Source of the DNA: Phaeobacter gallaeciensis DSM 26640
Lineage (GTDB): Bacteria; Pseudomonadota; Alphaproteobacteria; Rhodobacterales; Rhodobacteraceae
DNA length: 64,000 bases
NCBI RefSeq assembly: GCF_000511385.1
Contig: NC_023137.1
Span: 805,501 to 869,500 of the forward strand
Reading direction: 5' to 3'
In this document: piece by piece, positions 19,323-28,602 of the stretch
How the letters are laid out: every line of letters starts with the position of its first letter
Position numbering within the stretch: position 1 is the first letter of the stretch
The notes under the pieces: model-generated
The model's input: the letters and a program-made list of their open reading frames with translations, nothing else
What the model was told of the DNA's origin: nothing
The model's database searches: none
Made by a program: the position numbers and the translations under genes

Positions 19323-19634
19323 ATGCGAGCGCGGATTTATCGGCCAGCCAAGAACGCCATGACCTCCGGTATGGCCAAGACCCGCAAATGGGTTCTGGAT
19401 TTCGCGCCCAGCACGGCGCGGGAAGTGGACCCTCTGATGGGCTGGACCTCCTCGCAGGATACCCAGAGCCAGGTGCGCCTGCGCTTTGACACCAAAGAGG
19501 CGGCGCTGGAATACGCTGAGGCCAATGGCATTGATGCTGTGGTGACAGAACCGAAGAGCCGCAAGGCCAACATCCGCGCTGGTGGCTACGGCGAAAACTT
19601 CGCCACCAACCGCCGCGCCCCCTGGACGCATTAA
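19323..19634 (+). CDS. Complex I accessory subunit, NDUFS4-like (ETC complex I subunit)
   Basis: A 103-residue homologue of the mitochondrial NDUFS4 subunit. The N-terminus [15 protein letters not shown] and the segment KWVLDF...[11 protein letters not shown] are characteristic, as is the C-terminal [15 protein letters not shown]. Alphaproteobacteria carry this small accessory subunit of NADH:quinone oxidoreductase away from the nuo operon, as here. GAGGAG precedes the ATG at 19323. A terminator follows at about 100 bp. The assignment to the ETC_C1_NDUFA4 family is confident. Confidence 0.9.
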   Translation: MRARIYRPAKNAMTSGMAKTRKWVLDFAPSTAREVDPLMGWTSSQDTQSQVRLRFDTKEAALEYAEANGIDAVVTEPKSRKANIRAGGYGENFATNRRAPWTH

Positions 19635-19732
19635 GGCTGCACGCATTTAACCTGCATATCTTTAGACGGTATCGACTCCCCCTTTCACCGCGCACTATTT
19701 CGGGTGAGCGGGGCAGAACGAACTCCAGACGG

Positions 19733-19753
19733 GGCGCCCAGCGGGCGCCTTTT
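19733..19753 (+). terminator. Rho-independent terminator downstream of the NDUFS4-like gene
   Basis: A perfect 7-bp stem GGCGCCC-agc-GGGCGCC is followed by TTTT. Confidence 0.7.
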
Positions 19754-20222
19754 CTGTATCTGCCTTCTTCCGCCATGTCTGACGTGCCTCCTGTTGGCAG
19801 CGGATGCCTGCGACAGGTAACCAAAGAGCCGTTCTCTTTATGGTGCGGCACCGACCGGGGGTCATTCGGTGCGCTACGAGATCACTACCTATGATTGATT
19901 CGACCGGCAAGGCAGCGACCAACTGTCAATTCGCCGATCTGCACGGTTCGGCGATCTTTGCATCTGTCTGCACAACTTCGCCCATGCCCCGAGGTCAATG
20001 GGCCAGCTTTTGCCTAAACGAAGGAATATCGAAAAACTCACCAAAAATAGTGAGTTGAACGATCATTCAATTCGGAAACGATCAGGGCACGACACAAATA
20101 TATCTATAATCTCCGAGGTTGGCCGATGGCTGCCCGGGCGCTCCGTTATGCCTGCGGAGCGCCGTGGGTGAATTTTGCCCATTAGGCCTTACCTCTTTGG
20201 GTTGAATGACAGGGAGGCAGCT
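19754..20222 (+). other. Intergenic region upstream of the metalloprotease
   Basis: No convincing gene is visible in about 470 bases. An inverted repeat AACTCAC-N8-GTGAGTT at 20035-20056 lies 170 bases before the protease start and is the best operator candidate. GGGAGG at about 20213 is the ribosome binding site of the protease. Confidence 0.4.
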
Positions 20223-23200
20223 ATGCCCGTAATAACCGACAGCACCACCGAGTGGTGGACCAACGATCAGACGCCTGAAAACCCCTTTGGCAAGAGCGAG
20301 GATTACGAGGGGTTTCTTGACTACTTGGGCGCGCTTGGCCGCAGCCTGACCCCGGAAGTCGCCGCCGAGCCCTTGGTGATCAACCTGACTGGGCTGAATG
20401 ATCACCCCGCCTATAAAGACGCCGCCATCGGTGCGCTGGAGATGTGGTCCTCGGTCACGCCTCTACAGTTCGAGATTGTCGATGATGCGCCCTATGATGC
20501 GGATCTCCATTGGATGGAGGTTGTCAGCCCCGAAATTGGCGAGCAGAGCGACGGCAGCGCCTTCTCCAGCGACCGCTATGTCAGCGTCGGCCAGCGCTTC
20601 CACGATACCGAGCCGAATATCACCGATCTCGGCGGTTATGTCTTTGACACCTTCGTGCATGAGTTTGGCCATGAATTCGGCCTCAACCACCCCGGTCTCT
20701 ATAATTACAGCGGTCCGGGCGGTGTGCAAATCAACTACTTGAACAATGCCACCTGGACCTATGACCGCCAGCAATACAGCGTCATGTCCTATTTTGACGG
20801 CATCGACGTAGGCGAGGACACACGCTGGTCGGCGGTGACCCCGTTGATGGGCGATATCGAGGCGATCATCCGGCGTTATTATTCCACCGTCGATGATGAT
20901 GGTGTGCGGACCTATCAGACCACCAACCTCAATACAGACGACAACACCTATGGATTCAACAGCACCGACTATGGCTACCTGCTGACAGAGGACGGACCGC
21001 AGCATGACATCGGCTTTGTGATCCATGACACCGGCGGCGATGACACCATCGATTTCTCCGGCTCCACCGCCAGCACCATTCTGGACCTGCGCGCCGGTGA
21101 ATTCTCTAGCGTCAACGGGCACAGCAACAATGTGTCGATCTTTGCCGGGCACAACGCTGACCAGACGGAATATTACATCGAGACGGGGATCGGCAGCAGC
21201 TACGACGATATCCTGATCGGCAACGATGGCGACAATGTTCTGGATGGGCGCGCGGGCAATGACCGGATGGCGGGCAATGGCGGCGACGACGTTTATTTTG
21301 TTGATTCCGCTGATGATATTGTCCGCGAGGAGGAAAAAGGCGGCAATGACACGGTGATTGTTGTCGCTGACGGGCTGGATCTGGGCGAGATCGCCAATGT
21401 GGAGACCATCATCTACGCAGGCGGCACGCCGGGAACGCCGGGCAGTGAGACGCCGGATGCCCCGAACGAAGGGCCGACCGATGCGACGGACAGCCTGATC
21501 ATCGGCGATACCAGCAGCGAAACGCTGGACGGTGGTGCCGGTGGCAATACGATCTTCGGCCTTGGTGGCGATGATCTGATCATCGGTGGCCGGGATACGC
21601 TGGCCAGCCGCGACATCAACAACACCATCGCGATTGAGGATCTGGAGGATCAGACCGAGACCGACGACGGCAATGATGCGCTTTATGGTGGTGACGGTAA
21701 TGACACCATAAACGGCGGTGCCGGTGATGACCTGCTGGACGGCGGCGACGGCGATGACCTGCTGCGCGGACAGGCCGGTCAGGATATCTTCCGTGGCGGG
21801 GCTGGCAGCGATACCGTTGATTTCAGTCAGGAAAGCCCGTTCCAACTGCTGGTCAATCTGGAAACCAATGTAGCCAGCGGCGGCACCGCTTCGGGGGATA
21901 CCTTCTACAGCATTGAAAACCTGATCGGCTCGGATGATCGCATCGACCGGTTTATCGGCACCTCCGACAACAACCACTTCTGGGGTCAGGGGGGCGGTGA
22001 CGTCTTCAATGGTGGCGGCGGTGACGACACGCTGGATGGCGGCAACGATGGCGATATGCTTTACGGTGAGGACGGCGATGATGTGCTGATCGGCGGCAGC
22101 GGTCAGGATTATCTCAACGGCGGTGCAGGCGTGGACACGGTAGTCTATACCACCAGTTCCGTTGGCGTGACGGTGGATCTGGAAAACGGCACCGCCCGTG
22201 GCGGTGACGCTGATGGTCCGGTGCAGATCGTCGGGCGCGGCACCACCATTCGCCATGATATCATTGTTGACGTGGAAAACGCCGTTGGCTCACTTCATGA
22301 CGACCACCTGATCGGCACAGATGGGGAAAACACGCTGAGCGGCGGTGGCGGCGACGATGTGCTGACCGGTGGTGCTGGCGCTGACCTGCTGAATGGTGGC
22401 ATTGGCAGCGATACTGCGGATTACGCCAATGCGGCCCGAGGCGTGAGGCTGAACATGACCAATGGCAGGACCGAGGATGACACTTACGTCTCCATCGAGA
22501 ACCTTTCGGGATCTGGCCACAACGACCGGATGAAGGGCGACGCCGCGGATAATGTGATCACCGGTCAGGGCGGCAATGATACGCTGAAGGGCGGCGCCGG
22601 AGATGACATCCTGCTGGGCGATTTTGCCGATGCAGCGGATACGATACCGCAGCCCGGTCTGGGCACCGGCTATGCCACACTGGGCCCCGATGCCACCAAC
22701 AACTCGATCGAGACAGCCTTTGATATCTCGGACAATTTCTCGCTGACCGAGGATCCGGATATCTTTGACTCCACCAGCGTTCTGCACACCACGGTGAATG
22801 CCACCGGCAACGGGCAGGGGGGCTATTACAGCATCAATCTGGCTGCAGGCACGGTGCTGACCATCGACATCGACGGTATTGCCGATCCCAATGTCCACGA
22901 CAGCTGGGTCCGTCTGCTCGACGCCGAGGGCAATATCGTCACCCAGAACGATGACGGCGGCGGCGATCCCGGCTCTACCAGCAACCGCGATTCAAGCACG
23001 GTGTTTGTGGTTGAGGAAACCGGCACCTATTTCATCGTTGAGGGCAGCTGGTCGCCGGATGCCGCAGATGGCTGGTCGGAGAGCGTGCCGGAAGGCTCTA
23101 CTTACGAGCTGAACGTCTCGGTCGAATTCCCGCCCGCTCCGGCGCAGCCGGGTGAGGCTGGCGCGGATGTGCTTAAGGGCGGGCGCGGCAATGACCTGCT

Positions 23201-23561
23201 GGATGGTGGCCTGATGGCCGATACGCTGACCGGCGGTGGCGGCGATGACTTCTTCCGCTTTTCCACCGAACTCGGAGCCGAGAATATCGACCGGATCCGT
23301 GATTTCGATACCGCCAGCGACACGATCCTGCTGGATAGCAGCATCTTTGGCGCGGCCGGAGAGACAGGTGTTCTGGACTTCGCTGCCTTTCACAGCAGCG
23401 GGACGGGCACTGCGCTCGATGCGGCGGACCGGATCCTCTACAACAGCGCCAATGGTGCGCTGTCCTATGATGCGGATGGTCAGGGCGGCGTTGATGCCAT
23501 CCAGTTTGCGCAGCTGCAGTCCGGCTTACAACTGACCGCAGATGATTTTGTGATCATCTGA
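20223..23561 (+). CDS. Secreted RTX metalloprotease (serralysin-like, peptidase M10)
   Basis: A 1112-residue protein without a Sec signal. The zinc site HEFGHEFGLNH spans 146-156 (His146, Glu147, His150, His156), and the Met-turn YSVMSY has Met188. These define a serralysin-type catalytic domain of about 250 residues. From about residue 330 there are many calcium-binding GGxGxDxxx repeats (for example GGDGNDTING, GGAGDDLLDG). These are interrupted at about 830-975 by a PPC-type beta domain (YYSINLAAGT, YFIVEGSW). A final RTX block and a hydrophobic C-terminus follow, as used for type I secretion. It is a probable extracellular protease or large exoprotein. No T1SS genes or protease inhibitor are in the window. 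The start at 20223 follows GGGAGG. Confidence 0.9.
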   Translation: MPVITDSTTEWWTNDQTPENPFGKSEDYEGFLDYLGALGRSLTPEVAAEPLVINLTGLNDHPAYKDAAIGALEMWSSVTPLQFEIVDDAPYDADLHWMEVVSPEIGEQSDGSAFSSDRYVSVGQRFHDTEPNITDLGGYVFDTFVHEFGHEFGLNHPGLYNYSGPGGVQINYLNNATWTYDRQQYSVMSYFDGIDVGEDTRWSAVTPLMGDIEAIIRRYYSTVDDDGVRTYQTTNLNTDDNTYGFNSTDYGYLLTEDGPQHDIGFVIHDTGGDDTIDFSGSTASTILDLRAGEFSSVNGHSNNVSIFAGHNADQTEYYIETGIGSSYDDILIGNDGDNVLDGRAGNDRMAGNGGDDVYFVDSADDIVREEEKGGNDTVIVVADGLDLGEIANVETIIYAGGTPGTPGSETPDAPNEGPTDATDSLIIGDTSSETLDGGAGGNTIFGLGGDDLIIGGRDTLASRDINNTIAIEDLEDQTETDDGNDALYGGDGNDTINGGAGDDLLDGGDGDDLLRGQAGQDIFRGGAGSDTVDFSQESPFQLLVNLETNVASGGTASGDTFYSIENLIGSDDRIDRFIGTSDNNHFWGQGGGDVFNGGGGDDTLDGGNDGDMLYGEDGDDVLIGGSGQDYLNGGAGVDTVVYTTSSVGVTVDLENGTARGGDADGPVQIVGRGTTIRHDIIVDVENAVGSLHDDHLIGTDGENTLSGGGGDDVLTGGAGADLLNGGIGSDTADYANAARGVRLNMTNGRTEDDTYVSIENLSGSGHNDRMKGDAADNVITGQGGNDTLKGGAGDDILLGDFADAADTIPQPGLGTGYATLGPDATNNSIETAFDISDNFSLTEDPDIFDSTSVLHTTVNATGNGQGGYYSINLAAGTVLTIDIDGIADPNVHDSWVRLLDAEGNIVTQNDDGGGDPGSTSNRDSSTVFVVEETGTYFIVEGSWSPDAADGWSESVPEGSTYELNVSVEFPPAPAQPGEAGADVLKGGRGNDLLDGGLMADTLTGGGGDDFFRFSTELGAENIDRIRDFDTASDTILLDSSIFGAAGETGVLDFAAFHSSGTGTALDAADRILYNSANGALSYDADGQGGVDAIQFAQLQSGLQLTADDFVII

Positions 23562-23644
23562 TCCGGTTCAAAAATAGCCGATAAACTTGGCGCAGGGGGG
23601 CTCATCACTCCCTGTGCCTGCCTCAGGCCGACAAAGGACACACC

Positions 23645-24043
23645 ATGCCCCACCATCCTCATCGCCGCACGTTGTTGCTGGGGGCTGCCGGTTTCGCGCT
23701 GACGGCTCTGACGTATCGCGCCAAGGCTCAGTCGGAGGTCGTGCAGGGTAGGTTAACCTTTGCAGGGGACGCCAAAATCCCAAAAGGGCGGATCAGTATT
23801 TCCCTATCAAATCCGGGCCAGCCTGACACCTCGGATCCGGCGCTGGAGTTCGACCTGATCAGCACCGGCCGGGCCAAGCGGATTGACTTCACCCTCTCAT
23901 CGGCGGCGCTGTCAGCCCTATCCCCGACCCTGCAGGTGGTGGCGCGGCTTGAACGCGCAGATGGCTGGCTGATCGCCCGCGGCAGCACCAGGCTGGCAGC
24001 AGGCGCGCGGCTGGACATCACGCTCAATACGGTGATGTACTGA
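23645..24043 (+). CDS. Exported YbaY/YscW-like beta-sandwich protein
   Basis: A 132-residue protein. HRRTLLLGAAGF at the N-terminus is a twin-arginine-like signal with cleavage near AKA-QS (about residue 29). The mature part has the pattern of YbaY/YscW-type domains: V.GRLTFAGDAKIPKGRISISL, then a strand ending IDFTLS, then QVVARLERADGWLIARG. The domain assignment is by eye and moderate. It follows the metalloprotease by 83 bases on the same strand and may be cotranscribed. A role as periplasmic chaperone or adhesion factor would be speculation. Confidence 0.6.
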   Translation: MPHHPHRRTLLLGAAGFALTALTYRAKAQSEVVQGRLTFAGDAKIPKGRISISLSNPGQPDTSDPALEFDLISTGRAKRIDFTLSSAALSALSPTLQVVARLERADGWLIARGSTRLAAGARLDITLNTVMY

Positions 24044-24106
24044 GCGGTGATGTACCGGCCTTCAAGAGGGGCCGCACCGGGCAGGTTTCCAGAAATGCGA
24101 AGTCTC

Positions 24107-25648
24107 TCAGAGCATCCATTCGATCGGCAACAGTCCCAGGATCACGAGCAAGATTTGCTGAAGCCGAGTGGCTCCCGGTTCTTCCTGATAGATCGTGAGT
24201 TCGCCATCTTCGCGAACTTCCTGCCAGACCATTTTGTCTTCGGGTGTGAGCATGGGCTGATAACTGACCCGCTCTACCGGACCATTGAACTGTTCGCTCA
24301 GTCTGACAGCCAAAGATGGGCTATGAACCAAAAAGCCCATCTCGCAATTCAGTGCTGCCGAACGTGGGTCAAAGTTGAAAGATCCAATGAAAATACGTGC
24401 GTCGTCGATGGCGAATGTTTTGGCATGTAGGCTGGCGCCGGAGAGCGGCATGCGCTGTGTCTCGGCGTTTGTGCTGCGTAATTTCAACTCATAAAGGTTG
24501 ACGCCGGACGCCTGTAGATCCCGCCGGTATTTTGTATATCCGGCATAGACCATCAGGACGTCGGTGGTGTTCAAGGCATTGGTCAGAATATTGATCTGTT
24601 TTTCACTTTCAGCGAGCAGGGAAAACAGCGCAGTGCCTTCAACCGCCGGAACAAAGTAAGCGGAGACCATATCAAGCCGGGTTTCCACGCCTCCAAGAAT
24701 TTCGATCAGCCGGGTGATCAACAGTTGTTCTGGCGAGGCGATGCCCAGACCCTTGGCCGGATCATCGGCAAACAGCTCTACGCGGGTCCATTCCAGTTCC
24801 GCATCGCCGTTGGTGTAGCCGGTCGCGCTATCCACCGCACCTTGAAGGATCTCTTTGGCGATCGCACTGGAACGGACCTCTTCAACGCGATCCTGAAAGG
24901 CTGGCAGGTCTACTTTTCCGGTGATGACCGTTTCCACTTCAAAAACAGACTGGCTGTTCCAGTATTGATCGAAAACCCTCGCCGTTTCGGGCACAACTGC
25001 TCCTGCGGCCAGAACGTCCAGATCAATGTAGTAGTTGTCATCGAATACCTGAAAATACTCATCGCCAATGTTACGTCCGCCAATGATGGATACAGACCCG
25101 TCGACGGTCAGAGATTTGTTGTGCATGCGGCGGTTCATGCGAAAGAAATCAAATGTATAGCCGAGGAATTTTGGACGGCGGATCGTTGATGGATTGAAGA
25201 GGCGAATGCTGAAGTTCTCATGTGCATTCAGGGCAGCCATGAAATCATCCAGCCCGGCCACGCCATTGTCGTCCAGCAACAGCCTTACCCGTACCCCGCG
25301 TTCAGCGGCCTGATACAATGCATCCATCAGCAGGATACCAGAGGTATCGTTGTGCCAGATGTAATACTGCGCATCGACCGACTGCACTGCAGCTTCGATC
25401 AACGCAATGCGGCTTGCCAGTGCATCATGCCCATTGGCCAATGGGAACACCCCGGTCTTGTCTTCTCCATGGGAGGCGCTGCCGTCACTGACGATCTTGC
25501 CCAGGGGGGTGGTCGTGCTGATCGGGATTGCCGAACTCACGGGGCGGTTCGAAATGTCAGGAAGCGGGAACATCAGGCGTGCAGCCATAATAGCGATGGC
25601 TGCTATGAGGCTAACGCGAATGATCAAACGCAAAAATGTCTTCATCAT
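24107..25648 (-). CDS. Phospholipase D-family protein (cardiolipin-synthase-like)
   Basis: A 513-residue membrane-anchored enzyme with an N-terminal transmembrane helix (residues 5-27) and a C-terminal one at the very end. Two complete HKD catalytic motifs are visible: His176, Lys178, Asp183 within HNKSLTVDGSVSIIGGRN, and His408, Lys410, Asp415 within HAKTFAIDDARIFIGSFNFD. Tandem HKD proteins of this size transfer or hydrolyse phosphatidyl groups, as in ClsC-type cardiolipin synthases. The substrate is not proven. ATG codons at 25648 and 25645 both follow AAAGGA. It is a single gene convergent with the YbaY-like gene. Confidence 0.85.
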   Translation of the reverse strand: MMKTFLRLIIRVSLIAAIAIMAARLMFPLPDISNRPVSSAIPISTTTPLGKIVSDGSASHGEDKTGVFPLANGHDALASRIALIEAAVQSVDAQYYIWHNDTSGILLMDALYQAAERGVRVRLLLDDNGVAGLDDFMAALNAHENFSIRLFNPSTIRRPKFLGYTFDFFRMNRRMHNKSLTVDGSVSIIGGRNIGDEYFQVFDDNYYIDLDVLAAGAVVPETARVFDQYWNSQSVFEVETVITGKVDLPAFQDRVEEVRSSAIAKEILQGAVDSATGYTNGDAELEWTRVELFADDPAKGLGIASPEQLLITRLIEILGGVETRLDMVSAYFVPAVEGTALFSLLAESEKQINILTNALNTTDVLMVYAGYTKYRRDLQASGVNLYELKLRSTNAETQRMPLSGASLHAKTFAIDDARIFIGSFNFDPRSAALNCEMGFLVHSPSLAVRLSEQFNGPVERVSYQPMLTPEDKMVWQEVREDGELTIYQEEPGATRLQQILLVILGLLPIEWML

Positions 25649-25858
25649 GTGTCCTTTGCCATTCACAGGCGAAGATCCAGCGCTTGGCCGCAATAGGTGA
25701 AGACGGAAAGCGTGGCTCTCATCGGGTCAATGCCGATGATCTTGAAGCGACACAGCGCCGCGTGTGATCGCCCTGAGCCAAGATGTGTTGATCTGCCAAC
25801 TGCTCTTTCACCGTGTCAGCCCTGGATATTGGAACCGTGGGTTGCCTCTTGCTCAGCA

Positions 25859-25900
25859 TTGCATAGCTGACTGTTTAACTTTATAAAGTCAGCTATGCAA
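25859..25900. promoter_or_regulatory. Perfect 14-bp inverted repeat upstream of ABM gene 1 (site A)
   Basis: The arms TTGCATAGCTGACT (25859-25872) and its exact complement (25887-25900) flank a 14-bp spacer containing the palindrome ACTTTATAAAGT. The right arm ends 62 bases before the ATG at 25963. The core ATAGCT(G/C)AC recurs upstream of the MarR, EF-hand and second ABM genes, so this is a strong candidate for a MarR operator. The rest of the intergenic stretch 25649-25962 shows no gene. Confidence 0.7.
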
Positions 25901-25962
25901 ATTGAACTCTTGGAGCCTTTGTATATGACCTCTCTCACTGTTCTTGACCTCTCAGGTGCCCT

Positions 25963-26286
25963 ATGAACGCCGCTGCTGTACAGGCCGAAGGCGGCAATGC
26001 CACCCTGATCAACGTCTTTGAAGTCCCGGAAGGTGCTTTGCAGGACTCGATTGACTATTGGAAATTGTCCCGCGATTTTCTGAAAACACAGCCCGGATAT
26101 GTCTCAACCGCGCTGCATCAGTCGATTGCGCCAGATGCCAAATTCATGCTGGTCAATATTGCGGTTTGGGAGAGCGCGGAGGCGTTCAAGGCGGCCTCGG
26201 CAAAGATGATGAAAACTGCGGGGATTGCGCCTGTAGACGGGCTGAAATTCACCCCCGGTCTCTACACGGTGATCGAATCCGACTGA
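25963..26286 (+). CDS. ABM-fold monooxygenase-like protein 1 (cytoplasmic)
   Basis: A 107-residue ABM-fold protein without signal peptide. The core LINVFEVPEGALQDSIDYW, FLKTQPGYVSTALHQS, LVNIAVWESAEAF and a C-terminal GLYTVIE strand are typical of the family. The same blocks occur in the protein at 29641, which carries a signal peptide, so the two are close paralogues. AGGTG lies upstream of the ATG. The perfect inverted repeat 62 bases before it implies tight regulation. The chemical role is unknown; quinone or electrophile oxidation is a guess from the redox neighbours. Confidence 0.85.
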   Translation: MNAAAVQAEGGNATLINVFEVPEGALQDSIDYWKLSRDFLKTQPGYVSTALHQSIAPDAKFMLVNIAVWESAEAFKAASAKMMKTAGIAPVDGLKFTPGLYTVIESD

Positions 26287-26501
26287 ACGCAGGCGGCCGT
26301 CGGACACGCTGAGCACGGCGCCATTTTCGCGCTGCGTCTCCGTGATGGCCCCGGTCACTAGCGTCAGCGCGGGCAATGCGTGCCTACATGCCCATGTAAG
26401 ATGCTGAAAGGCATCGATTTTCTGGGCAGCTATTAAATGTGTTCACGCGCGAGGTGTTCTGTCAGACTGGCAGTACGCCTTTTCGCGCGGAGACAAAGCT
26501 G

Positions 26502-27482
26502 ATGGACAAGACGCCGCTCAAGGGCTGGAACCATGTTCCGCCTGTTCCGATCAAAGTATCCCCGTTCTTCACATGGCCGCCACGGCCTCTGGAGATGGCT
26601 GGCTGGCTCTGGAACTCCTGGTTTTTTATCACTGAAAAGTTGATCCTCGTCGCTGTCGCATTTGCGTCCTATTATTGGTTTCAGCCCCCTCTGACGGAGA
26701 GCAGGGAGTTTGCATTTGGCTGGATTGCCCAGATGTATCTGCGCAATCTTATTCTGATGACAGCTGTCGCCGGAGGGCTGCATCTCTATTTCTACACCTT
26801 CACCAAACAGGGCCAGAGGCTGCGGTATGATCCGCGCCCCCTGATGAAGGCCGGACGCCAGTTCACCTTGGGAGGGCAGATCCGGGACAATATGTTCTGG
26901 ACCTTGGCAAGTGGCGTGACGGTCTGGACCGCCTATGAGGTCCTGATGTTTTGGGCTCTGGCCAATGGCTATGCGCCGATGCTGACCTTTGCGGCGCATC
27001 CGGCCTGGTTTATTGCGTTGTTCCTGCTGATCCCGATCTGGGAGAGTTTCTATTTCTACTGGATCCATCGCCTGCTGCATGTGCCATTTCTCTACAAACA
27101 CGTGCATGCACTGCATCACCGAAACATCAATGTTGGTCCCTGGTCGGGGCTGTCCATGCACCCGGTTGAGCATCTCATTTTTCTCGGCTCGGTGTTGATC
27201 CATTGGATTGTCGCGGCGCACCCGGTCCATATTCTGTTTCATCTGCAATATTATGCGCTGACGGCCGCCACGACCCACACCGGTTTTGAAGGGTTGCTGG
27301 TGAAGGATAAGAACCGGCTTGCCCTCGGGACATTTCACCACCAGATGCATCATCGCTATTTTGAGTGTAACTATGGCTCGCTTGAGATCCCTTGGGACAA
27401 ATTCTTCGGATCTTTTCATGACGGAACGAAGGAGGCAGACGCACGTATTCGGGAGCGTCGCAAGCGTTTGACAAAGAGCTGA
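26502..27482 (+). CDS. Sterol desaturase/fatty acid hydroxylase family protein
   Basis: A 326-residue integral membrane di-iron oxygenase. The histidine boxes are HRLLH, HVHALHHR and HHQMHH in the usual order. Four to six transmembrane helices surround them (about 35-55, 85-105, 140-160, 165-185, 235-255). Such enzymes hydroxylate or desaturate lipids; the substrate cannot be told. The start at 26502 has GGAG nine bases upstream. About 60 bases further upstream there is a half-site AATAGCTGCC, similar to the operator-like motif of its neighbours. Confidence 0.85.
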   Translation: MDKTPLKGWNHVPPVPIKVSPFFTWPPRPLEMAGWLWNSWFFITEKLILVAVAFASYYWFQPPLTESREFAFGWIAQMYLRNLILMTAVAGGLHLYFYTFTKQGQRLRYDPRPLMKAGRQFTLGGQIRDNMFWTLASGVTVWTAYEVLMFWALANGYAPMLTFAAHPAWFIALFLLIPIWESFYFYWIHRLLHVPFLYKHVHALHHRNINVGPWSGLSMHPVEHLIFLGSVLIHWIVAAHPVHILFHLQYYALTAATTHTGFEGLLVKDKNRLALGTFHHQMHHRYFECNYGSLEIPWDKFFGSFHDGTKEADARIRERRKRLTKS

Positions 27483-27612
27483 GAGCGGACGCGTCTTTGG
27501 TGACTGAACAGGTTGGATCATCCGGTTGTCGGTGGCCGCGAACCTGCATCTCATATAGGTGAAATGGGCTGCGATGTGGCGCAGATCTCATGCAACGATA
27601 AGGAAGACAGAA

Positions 27613-28371
27613 ATGTTCGATGCAGACCGTGTGCAGGAGGTCGCCCAATCGCAGCTCGTAAATGCGCTTGATCTGTCGATGTTCTCTGAAAAGGACATTC
27701 TCAACACGGTGTTGCAGCGTTCTGAGGTTCTCTTTGATCTCGATCGCCCGGGTCTGCCGATCCGGCAATGGTCCAAGGGAAAACCCGACGCGCTTCAGGC
27801 GGAGGTGGACCGGCGGGGCGATCTGCTGCTCCGGCGTGCGATTTCAGTTCTCTATCTCGAATATCTCGCGCTGAAACCCACCCTTGAAACCCTCGCTCCC
27901 AAACATGTCGCGGATATCGGATGTGGCTACGGGTTCATTGACCTGTTCATCGCCCGGGATTTCCAGCCCGCGCTGACGCTGATTGATCTGGAAAGCAATG
28001 ATGCAACGCATTTCGGGTTTCACGCTGAGGGGGCGGCCTATAGCAGCCTTGCTACGGCGCGGGCGTTCCTACTGGCCAATGGGGTGGCGGCGGAGGCCGT
28101 GACTATGCTCAACCCCGGACGCGAAGAGGCAACCCGCATCACAGGAGTTGATCTGGCAATGTCATTGCTCAGCTGCGGTTTTCACTACCCGGCGAACACC
28201 TATGCGCGGTTCTGGGAGGCAAGTGTCAGGCAGGACGGGTCTATCATCCTTGACCTTCGAGATGCAGAGGCTGCCCGCCAGCGCGAGGAATTGGGCCAGA
28301 TCGGATCACTGCACGACTTGTGGCGGGGCCAGAAATGGGCCCGCGTCTTGGTCAGCAAAGCCGGTGCATAA
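27613..28371 (+). CDS. SAM-dependent methyltransferase
   Basis: A 252-residue protein with a Rossmann-type methyltransferase core. Motif I is VADIGCGYGFID at about residue 102, followed by an acidic LIDLES strand. The motif-IV-like segment is GVDLAMSLLSCGFHY. An N-terminal helical region of about 90 residues precedes the core. The substrate is unknown; the layout resembles putative sugar O-methyltransferases. AAGGAAG lies before the ATG at 27613. It follows the hydroxylase by 130 bases. Confidence 0.75.
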   Translation: MFDADRVQEVAQSQLVNALDLSMFSEKDILNTVLQRSEVLFDLDRPGLPIRQWSKGKPDALQAEVDRRGDLLLRRAISVLYLEYLALKPTLETLAPKHVADIGCGYGFIDLFIARDFQPALTLIDLESNDATHFGFHAEGAAYSSLATARAFLLANGVAAEAVTMLNPGREEATRITGVDLAMSLLSCGFHYPANTYARFWEASVRQDGSIILDLRDAEAARQREELGQIGSLHDLWRGQKWARVLVSKAGA

Positions 28372-28602
28372 GGCGAGCCATCGGATATCGGTTCGGACGA
28401 GTGCTCGTCCAGCAGGGATTGCCAGATCCTCGGCAGGCCTCGGTTGTCATCGGTCCGGGTCTTGGGTATCGCGGGGTGAAACCGGGTGATGTGTCGACGG
28501 GAGGTCGGGGTTGTGACTGGGCGCCCCTGCAACCGCGGCCCCTGACCCCTATGGGCGTCGTTGTGTCGCCTGTCTCTTGTCCCGCTGCTGTGGAGCGTTT
28601 TT

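Noticed and set aside
20463..22256. Open frame antisense to the RTX protease
   Set aside because: Generated by the repetitive GGxGxD codons; no protein features.
21200..22640. Regular repeats that could be mistaken for a CRISPR array
   Set aside because: The repeats are coding, in frame, 27 bases per RTX nonapeptide, with no constant spacers.
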